Positions 15,306 to 19,867 of a stretch of DNA of 19,867 nucleotides are shown in pieces (positions within the stretch are counted from its first letter, which is position 1; every line of letters starts with the position of its first letter). Origin of the DNA: Candidatus Nitrosopumilus sp. (GTDB lineage Archaea > Thermoproteota > Nitrososphaeria > Nitrososphaerales > Nitrosopumilaceae); NCBI GenBank assembly GCA_013203245.1, contig JABMOR010000065.1:1-19867 (forward strand), in the 5' to 3' direction. A program made the translations under genes and the position numbers. The notes under the pieces were generated by a model. The model saw only the letters and a program-made list of their open reading frames with translations. It did not search any database and had not been told where the DNA came from.

Positions 15306-16888
15306 CTTTTGATATTTCAAAAATTATCCTCCCCACTGATCCTGGAATTTATTTGATGAGGGACTCTGCTGGGAATATTATCTATATTGGTAAGGCAAAG
15401 AATTTGAAAAATAGGGTCAAGTCTTATTTTAATCAAAATCAAAATTATAAAACTCAGAAATTAGTTGAAAATATTTCTAACATTGAATTTGTTTTAACTG
15501 ATAATGAAAGTGAAGCATTTCTTTTAGAATCAAACATGATCAAAAAGTATAGGCCACGATTCAACATTGAATTAAAAGATCAACAGAGATACACCTATCT
15601 TAGAATCTCTGATGAAAAATTTCCTAGATTACTTGTTTCAAGAAGAACTAGAGATGGAAAATTTTTGGGAAAGGGAAAAACTTTTGGTCCTTTTACTCAA
15701 GGTAGTTCAAAATTACTTACAATTGGTACGTTGAGAAAGGCATTTCAAATACGAATTTGTAAAACTCTTCCAAAAAAAGTTTGTTTAGAATATCATTTAG
15801 GAAATTGTGAGGGGCCATGTGAATTCAAAGGTGCACAGGATAGATACCCTAAACATATTGGAGCATTAGAAGATGTACTCAAAGGGAAAAATAAAACTAA
15901 AATTTTTACAAAAAAATTAGAAGAAGAAATGCAGCAAGCTGCAGAATTACAGCAATTTGAGCGTGCAAAGGATATTCGTGACACATTGATTAGACTTGGA
16001 AGTCTACAAACTAAACAAAAAATGGAATACGTTGAAAACTCTGATGAGGAATATTTTGGTATAGGTATACAAGAACAATCTGCCTCAGTAATGAATTTTA
16101 GAATGATTAATGGTGTGATTAGAGATAGTGATAAATTCTTTTTTGATTTGGTAGGTGATAATTCATTTTCAAATTTCCTGTTTCAGTATTATTCCACGCA
16201 TCCAATTCCAAAATTTATTCTGGTTAGCGAATTACCTGAGAATCAGAAATTATTAGAATCATTGCTTTCAGAACAATCTGGATTTAATGTTCAAATTTTG
16301 TCTCCTGCAAAAGGTAAGAAAAAAGACATCATTAATCTAATTTTGAAAAATATCAAATTAATTCATTCAAAAGGAGGTGATCCTGGATTAGTTGAATTAA
16401 AAGAAATTCTAAATTTAGATGTAATTCCAAATATCATTGAATGTTTTGATATTTCTAATCATGGTGAAGAATTTGCTGTGGGCTCAATGGCGAGATTTGT
16501 TGGCGGCATTCCAAATAAATCTGGATATAGAAAATTCAAAATAAAAACAATTTCAGGAAGAGATGATTTTGCAATGATTGAGGAAATTGTCAAGAGGCGA
16601 TACTATAGATTGCTAGAAGAAAATTCTGAACTTCCGGATTTAATTGTCATTGATGGTGGTAAGGGACAACTCAGTTCTGCAATGAAGGCTCTAGAATCCC
16701 TTGGTTTGAATTTACCTTGCATATCTTTGGCTAAAGAAAATGAAGAAGTTTATCTACCAAAAAATAAAAATCCAATTATAATTCCAAAATATAAACCATC
16801 TCTAAAAATTTTACAATATGCTCGGGATGAAACACACAGATTTGGTGTGGCATATAATAGAACTATAAGGAAAAATAAAATAAAATAA
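15302..16888 (+). CDS. uvrC: UvrABC system protein C, excision endonuclease without C-terminal HhH domain
   Basis: UvrC makes the two incisions flanking the lesion. The N-terminal GIY-YIG nuclease (3' cut) has GIY at 15-17, YIG at 28-30 and the catalytic Glu76 region NESEAFLLE. Four cysteines (C153, C161, C169, C173) match the iron-sulfur ligand pattern reported for UvrC. The UVR motif that pairs with UvrB is at about 206-232. The C-terminal RNase H-like nuclease (5' cut) has FDISNHGEE (382-390), GRDDFAMIEE (419-428) and VIDGGKGQL (449-457). The protein stops at residue 528, shortly after DETHRFGVAYNR. The tandem helix-hairpin-helix of ~610-residue bacterial UvrC is absent. Its ATG overlaps the uvrA stop (ATGA). 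Confidence 0.96.
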   Translation: MTFDISKIILPTDPGIYLMRDSAGNIIYIGKAKNLKNRVKSYFNQNQNYKTQKLVENISNIEFVLTDNESEAFLLESNMIKKYRPRFNIELKDQQRYTYLRISDEKFPRLLVSRRTRDGKFLGKGKTFGPFTQGSSKLLTIGTLRKAFQIRICKTLPKKVCLEYHLGNCEGPCEFKGAQDRYPKHIGALEDVLKGKNKTKIFTKKLEEEMQQAAELQQFERAKDIRDTLIRLGSLQTKQKMEYVENSDEEYFGIGIQEQSASVMNFRMINGVIRDSDKFFFDLVGDNSFSNFLFQYYSTHPIPKFILVSELPENQKLLESLLSEQSGFNVQILSPAKGKKKDIINLILKNIKLIHSKGGDPGLVELKEILNLDVIPNIIECFDISNHGEEFAVGSMARFVGGIPNKSGYRKFKIKTISGRDDFAMIEEIVKRRYYRLLEENSELPDLIVIDGGKGQLSSAMKALESLGLNLPCISLAKENEEVYLPKNKNPIIIPKYKPSLKILQYARDETHRFGVAYNRTIRKNKIK

Positions 16889-16904
16889 GAAAAAAGGATT
16901 TTTT
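16889..16904. terminator. Bidirectional A-run/T-run terminator between uvrC and the copper-protein gene
   Basis: The 17-base space between the two convergent stops reads GAAAAAAGGATTTTTT and onward: six A then six T. The T-run ends uvrBAC on the plus strand, and the A-run is a T-run for the copper-protein mRNA on the minus strand. The arms can also pair as a short hairpin. Confidence 0.55.
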
Positions 16905-16905
16905 A

Positions 16906-17499
16906 TTAGTTCACTGTAACGCTACCAGTCATCCAAGGATGAACCATGCAAAAGTAATCGTAACTGCCTGCGTCATTAAATGTAAATGCAAAAGATGCAC
17001 CTCCCATGACTAGACTGCTATCGAATATACCTGATGGGCCATCTGCTGGACTACCGCCAGTTACTGTGTGTGCTGCTGTGTCGACATTCATCCATTCTAC
17101 TGTGTCTCCAGCATTGATTGTGATGTCTGCTGGTGAGAAACATGAATTATTTTCTTCACATCCTGGAACTGAAGTACCTTTTGGCATATCAACACTATGT
17201 GTTGTTGGCCCTACTGGTTTGTCCATCGTGGTTTCTTTTTCTTTAGTTACCTCGATGGTGACTTTCTCTTCAAGTTTAACAGCCTCTTTCTCCATCATAT
17301 TATCTCCAGATTTTACTTTTTCAGCAATATCTGCGCCGAATTGATCTGCTTGAGTTTTTACTGGAACTGCTGGAGCAGAAGATACTGGAGCGCTATATGT
17401 TGGAGTATTGTCTGCAGCGCTTCCTGCAACTGCAATTCCTACACCTATTAGTGCAATTGCAATTGAGAGTACCATAGCTGCTTTGTCTATACTTACCAT
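16906..17499 (-). CDS. Membrane-anchored plastocyanin-like type 1 copper protein
   Basis: A 197-residue exported cupredoxin, probably an electron carrier on the outer face of the membrane, as expected in ammonia-oxidising archaea whose respiratory chains use copper proteins in place of cytochrome c. Residues about 9-28 form one hydrophobic helix (signal anchor), followed by a Pro/Ala/Ser-rich then Lys/Glu-rich linker (about 30-95). The cupredoxin domain covers about 96-197, with ligands His144 (AAHTVTGG), Cys184, His187 and Met190 in FCMVHPWM. C114 and C120 probably form a disulfide. The C-terminal position of the C-x2-H-x2-M motif is normal. The promoter has a TATA element and an overlapping palindrome. 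It does not seem to be linked to uvrC functionally. Confidence 0.92.
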   Translation of the reverse strand: MVSIDKAAMVLSIAIALIGVGIAVAGSAADNTPTYSAPVSSAPAVPVKTQADQFGADIAEKVKSGDNMMEKEAVKLEEKVTIEVTKEKETTMDKPVGPTTHSVDMPKGTSVPGCEENNSCFSPADITINAGDTVEWMNVDTAAHTVTGGSPADGPSGIFDSSLVMGGASFAFTFNDAGSYDYFCMVHPWMTGSVTVN

Positions 17500-17513
17500 A
17501 ATTGATCCATGAC

Positions 17514-17533
17514 TTACTGTATAGTAAATAAAT
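17514..17533 (-). promoter_or_regulatory. Promoter of the copper-protein gene with overlapping inverted repeat
   Basis: The minus strand reads ATTTATTTA at 17525-17533, about 30 bases before the ATG, as a TATA box. Overlapping its downstream edge is TTACT-GTAT-AGTAA (17514-17527), a perfect 5-base inverted repeat with a 4-base spacer, between the TATA box and the expected transcription start. A protein bound there would block the promoter, so it is a plausible repressor operator; the regulator is unknown. Confidence 0.4.
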
Positions 17534-17784
17534 CTAATCTTTGAACGTATGAATAGTTTAAAATTTTTACAACTCTTGGGGATTATTTCTCAAATTTGTT
17601 AAAATAACTAAAAATATAATTTTCAAAATATCGTTTTTCTGCTATTTTTGCAATTATTACAATATAATTCGAAATCCTTTGAAAATACCACAAGATCACT
17701 CTATTTGAAGATAAAGCATTGTCAATGAAATTAAACAATTCTTTCTTTTATCCATCATATCTGTAGGGCAATTACAAACTGTAA

Positions 17785-17796
17785 GTGAGATCTCAC
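17785..17796. repeat. Perfect 12-base palindrome
   Basis: GTGAGATCTCAC is fully self-complementary and relatively GC-rich within very AT-rich DNA, eight bases past the stop codon of the minus-strand gene at 17804. It may be a protein-binding site or a minimal hairpin at an mRNA end. It is not followed by a T-run on the minus strand. Confidence 0.4.
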
Positions 17797-17803
17797 CAAG
17801 TAA

Positions 17804-18214
17804 CTAATCGTTTTTGGTCTTAATCTCTTTTGTATTTAGTATTTTATTTGCTAAATTATCTTTCTGTAAAATTAATTCAAATTCAATTTTTAATTTTCTC
17901 TGTACAATTAATTGATTGATAAATTTAATTCGATTTTGAATGAATTCATCTTTAATTTTTAAATTAGTAGTTAGTTGCTCAAACATAATTTTATCATCTA
18001 GTTTTATTTTGATATGATCTTCATTTTTTATCACAAAGACTCCAATTCCCCAAAACAATCCGATATGGAGTGCAACATATTTTGATTGTATGTTTGAAAT
18101 TTTATCTTTGTAAATATCAACATGTTCTCTGTTTTGATCAATAATTGAATCGTTTGTTTGAATTAACCATGAAACTTTCTTTACATTTCCATCTGAATAG
18201 AAAATATGATCCAA
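17804..18214 (-). CDS. Hypothetical protein, 136 residues
   Basis: I do not recognise this protein. The N-terminal half looks like beta strands and loops around a hydrophobic patch, YVALHIGLFWGIGVFVI (about residues 46-62), which could be a buried core or a weak membrane-associated segment. The C-terminal half is a long, charged helix rich in Lys, Ile and Glu (IKDEFIQNRIKFINQLIVQR and onward). There is no Cys and no signal peptide. The start is TTG 18214; an in-frame stop lies two codons upstream and no ATG is available nearby. A TATA-like element at 18241-18250 is about 31 bases upstream and is shared with the divergent gene. Confidence 0.65.
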   Translation of the reverse strand: MDHIFYSDGNVKKVSWLIQTNDSIIDQNREHVDIYKDKISNIQSKYVALHIGLFWGIGVFVIKNEDHIKIKLDDKIMFEQLTTNLKIKDEFIQNRIKFINQLIVQRKLKIEFELILQKDNLANKILNTKEIKTKND

Positions 18215-18240
18215 TAGTCAACCAAAAAGGGGTCTTTTGT

Positions 18241-18250
18241 TAATATATTT
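18241..18250. promoter_or_regulatory. TATA-like element between two divergent hypothetical genes
   Basis: TAATATATTT (AAATATATTA on minus) is the only TATA-like element between the divergent starts. It is about 31 bases from the minus-strand TTG at 18214. For the plus strand it would start transcription near 18271, leaving a ~20-base leader before ATG 18291. That is an argument against the TTG at 18237, which lies upstream of the element. Confidence 0.45.
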
Positions 18251-18290
18251 TGAATCCCTTGCTTATGATCAAAGATTAAAAGAAGTAAAT

Positions 18291-18497
18291 ATGATTGAGT
18301 CACACGCATTCTTCTCAAAAATGGTGGATGAATTAGTTGAATTCTCAGAATATGATCCAGAATTAGCAGATGGAATTAAGTGGCTCGATGTTCAGGCTCA
18401 GAAAAAAGGTATCTCATTTTATGATATGGTTTTTGAAGTGTTATACAAACACGATGTAAACTCTAAAGCCCAAGATTGGTTAAGCACAAGAAATTAA
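18291..18497 (+). CDS. Small conserved-looking hypothetical protein, 68 residues
   Basis: A 68-residue acidic, helical protein with no Cys, signal or membrane segment that I can see. It begins MIESHAFFSKMVDELVEF, has WLDVQAQKKGISFYDMVFEV in the centre and ends in DWLSTRN. The frame stays open upstream to a TTG at 18237, adding 18 residues, but that codon lies upstream of the TATA-like element, so the ATG at 18291 is preferred. The gene converges on citrate synthase with only two bases between the stops. Function is unknown. Confidence 0.65.
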   Translation: MIESHAFFSKMVDELVEFSEYDPELADGIKWLDVQAQKKGISFYDMVFEVLYKHDVNSKAQDWLSTRN

Positions 18498-18499
18498 AT

Positions 18500-19663
18500 T
18501 TATTTTCTCAAGTCTAATGTTTGGTATTCGCAACCTTGCGGTCCACAATATTTTCCAACATAGACTGCTTTAGGTCTGTATAATGCTGTTTTTGGTGCAG
18601 CCTCTGCAAATTTCTCTTCAATAATATGTGCTGCCCATCCTACAACTCTTGCAATCGCAAAGATTGGTGTGTTGAGGTCTAATGGGATTTTTAACATGTA
18701 ATAAAGTGAGGCGCTGTACAAATCCACGTTTGGATAGATTTCTTTATTTTTCTGTGACTTCATTTCTGAAATGGTAACAGTTTCTACTTTTTCTGTTATG
18801 TCAAACCATGGATCTTTAGTTTTCTCGGCAAGTTTTCTTGATAGCTCTTTTAGTACTTGGGCTCTAGGATCATACGTTTTATACACTGCATGACCCATCC
18901 CCATAATTTTTGCACCTGCACTCATTTCTTTTTTAATCCACTCTTCTGTTTTTCCTACTTCTCCAATATCTAACAGCATTTTCATTACTTCTGTATTGGC
19001 CCCTCCGTGTAATTCTCCACTTAACGCTCCAATTGCTGCACTGGATGCTGAATACATGTGTGCTCTTGTTGATGCAACTTGTCTGGCAGTAAAAGTTGAT
19101 GCGTTGAATGTATGATCTCCGTGAAGAATTAAACAGACATCAAAGATTTTTTCTACTTCTGGATCTGGTTTTTCACCAAACATCATGTATAGAAAATTTG
19201 CAGCATGACTAAGTGTTGGATCTGGATCTACAACTGCTAATCCATTTCTAATTCTATGCCAACTGGCAATGATTGTGGGAACTTTTGCAATTAGATTTAT
19301 TGCTTTTTCATAACTTGCTTCTTTATTTGAAAACTCTTCATCGTAATATCCTGCAAGTGCTGCTACGAATGCTTGAAGCATATCCATAGGATCTGCATCT
19401 TTTCTCCAATTCCCCATGTTTTTTTGCATTTGTTTAGGGATGAATCTTGCGTCAATGAGTTTTGTATTGAACTCGTCTAATTCTTGTTTAGTAGGTAATT
19501 TGTCATAAAGTAATAGATATGCTGTTTCTTCAAAGCTTGAATTTTTTGTAAGATCTAATATATCAAATCCACGATAAATGAGCTTGCCTTTCTCCCCATC
19601 TATGTTTGAAATTTTGGTATCTGCAACTTCAATTCCACGTAGACCAATATTTTTTGTCTCCAT
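18500..19663 (-). CDS. gltA: Citrate synthase
   Basis: Condenses acetyl-CoA with oxaloacetate to citrate, supplying 2-oxoglutarate for biosynthesis in the (probably incomplete or anabolic) citric acid cycle of these autotrophs. At 387 residues it is the short archaeal/Gram-positive type without the N-terminal NADH-regulated extension of the E. coli enzyme. The catalytic triad is visible: His219 in GALSGELHGGAN, His258 in MGMGHAVYKTYDPR, and Asp313 in PNVDLYSA. LHGDHTFNAST (180-190) and Arg267 are substrate-binding segments. The C-terminus carries C373 and C378 (KYCGPQGCEY). The 2-methylcitrate synthase subgroup is similar and cannot be fully excluded. ATG 19663 has a TATA element about 28 bases upstream. 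Confidence 0.95.
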   Translation of the reverse strand: METKNIGLRGIEVADTKISNIDGEKGKLIYRGFDILDLTKNSSFEETAYLLLYDKLPTKQELDEFNTKLIDARFIPKQMQKNMGNWRKDADPMDMLQAFVAALAGYYDEEFSNKEASYEKAINLIAKVPTIIASWHRIRNGLAVVDPDPTLSHAANFLYMMFGEKPDPEVEKIFDVCLILHGDHTFNASTFTARQVASTRAHMYSASSAAIGALSGELHGGANTEVMKMLLDIGEVGKTEEWIKKEMSAGAKIMGMGHAVYKTYDPRAQVLKELSRKLAEKTKDPWFDITEKVETVTISEMKSQKNKEIYPNVDLYSASLYYMLKIPLDLNTPIFAIARVVGWAAHIIEEKFAEAAPKTALYRPKAVYVGKYCGPQGCEYQTLDLRK

Positions 19664-19685
19664 ACTGAGCCTACTAGAAATCTTT

Positions 19686-19696
19686 TATTATATTTT
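19686..19696 (-). promoter_or_regulatory. TATA box of citrate synthase
   Basis: AAAATATAATA on the minus strand is centred about 28 bases before the ATG at 19663, so the mRNA should be leaderless or nearly so. It is one of the best TATA matches in the window. Confidence 0.55.
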
Positions 19697-19780
19697 CGCC
19701 AAAATCACGTCTATGAAGTTTAGTAATTAGTCTAATATGGCAACTTTTGGTACTAAATGATCATTTTTAATCAAAACATA

Positions 19781-19867
19781 ATGACTCCTAAAGAGCGAGA
19801 ACATTTGCAAAAATTAGATGACTTGGTACTAAATGCTTCATCAGAAGAACTCAAAAAAATTCAGGAA
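19781..19867 (+). CDS. Start of an unknown gene, 3'-truncated by window end
   Basis: An ATG at 19781 opens a frame of 29 codons that runs off the window without a stop. The peptide begins MTPKEREHLQKLDDLVLNAS and continues acidic and helical, with a coding-like mix of Lys, Glu and Leu. It is divergent from citrate synthase across 117 bases. A weak TATA-like stretch, TACTAAATGAT (19751-19761), is about 25 bases upstream. Too little is present to name a family. Confidence 0.55.
   Translation, partial: MTPKEREHLQKLDDLVLNASSEELKKIQE

Larger units (their letters stand above)
17500..17803. other. AT-rich 304-base intergenic region
   Basis: Apart from the copper-protein promoter at its left end and a 12-base palindrome near the right end, I see nothing I can name. 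No open frame longer than about 17 codons begins with ATG on the plus strand, there is no tRNA-like fold, and no tandem repeat. It is the longest gap without a gene in the window, unusual for such a compact region, so a small non-coding RNA cannot be excluded. Confidence 0.5.

Noticed and set aside
18237..18290. TTG-started 18-residue extension of the 68-residue protein
   Set aside because: The TTG lies upstream of the only TATA-like element, and the ATG at 18291 gives a normal-looking protein.
1..19867. CRISPR arrays, transposases, integrases, tRNA or rRNA genes
   Set aside because: None was seen: no regularly spaced repeats, no transposase or integrase motifs among the frames, and no tRNA-like folds in the gaps I read.

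Overview
The window reads as a chromosome segment of an ammonia-oxidising archaeon of the Nitrososphaerota (Thaumarchaeota), most like the low-GC marine/sediment Nitrosopumilales. The grounds are mixed: AT-rich DNA (about a third GC over most of it), archaeal TATA-type promoters about 25-30 bases before start codons with little or no leader, many TTG/GTG starts, a membrane-anchored blue-copper protein, an F420-type luciferase-fold oxidoreductase, an Fe-ADH-family enzyme like the semialdehyde reductase of the 3-hydroxypropionate/4-hydroxybutyrate cycle, and a bacterial-type uvrBAC set. The species call is inference; no rRNA or tRNA gene was seen.

Layout. 1-2383: purine and folate one-carbon genes (5'-truncated purD on +; folD followed by 5-formyl-THF cyclo-ligase on -). 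2477-3084: a small ABM-fold monooxygenase-like protein and a cupin, overlapping by a GTGA start/stop. 3081-3698: purN on -. 3757-4737: a metallo-beta-lactamase/beta-CASP nuclease-like protein. 4730-6331 (-): a small Cys/His-rich protein and a MOFRL-type glycerate 2-kinase. 6384-8540 (+): the Fe-ADH-family enzyme and an F420-type LLM oxidoreductase. 8597-9672: a cluster of small, strongly charged proteins of unknown function. 9749-10381: an FMN split-barrel protein. 10547-16888: uvrB-uvrA-uvrC as a tight operon with overlapping genes. 16906-17499 (-): plastocyanin-like copper protein. 17500-17803: AT-rich gap. 17804-18497: two divergent small hypothetical genes. 18500-19663 (-): citrate synthase. 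19781 to the end: start of an unknown gene.

How they fit together. FolD, the cyclo-ligase and PurN feed and use formylated folate for purine synthesis together with PurD. Glycerate kinase, citrate synthase and the Fe-ADH are central-carbon enzymes. UvrABC forms a complete nucleotide excision repair nuclease, although UvrC ends before the usual C-terminal helix-hairpin-helix domain.

The gene content is mostly ordinary core metabolism and repair, and I did not find a convincing new multi-gene system. The points most worth a second look are: an abrupt drop in GC at about 2760; the small charged-protein cluster at 8.6-9.7 kb; a Cys/His protein with a duplicated C-x4-C-x-[H/C] half-site; a short Fe-ADH with Gln where the family has a metal-binding His; the truncated UvrC; and palindromes in and beside the 17.5-17.8 kb gap.
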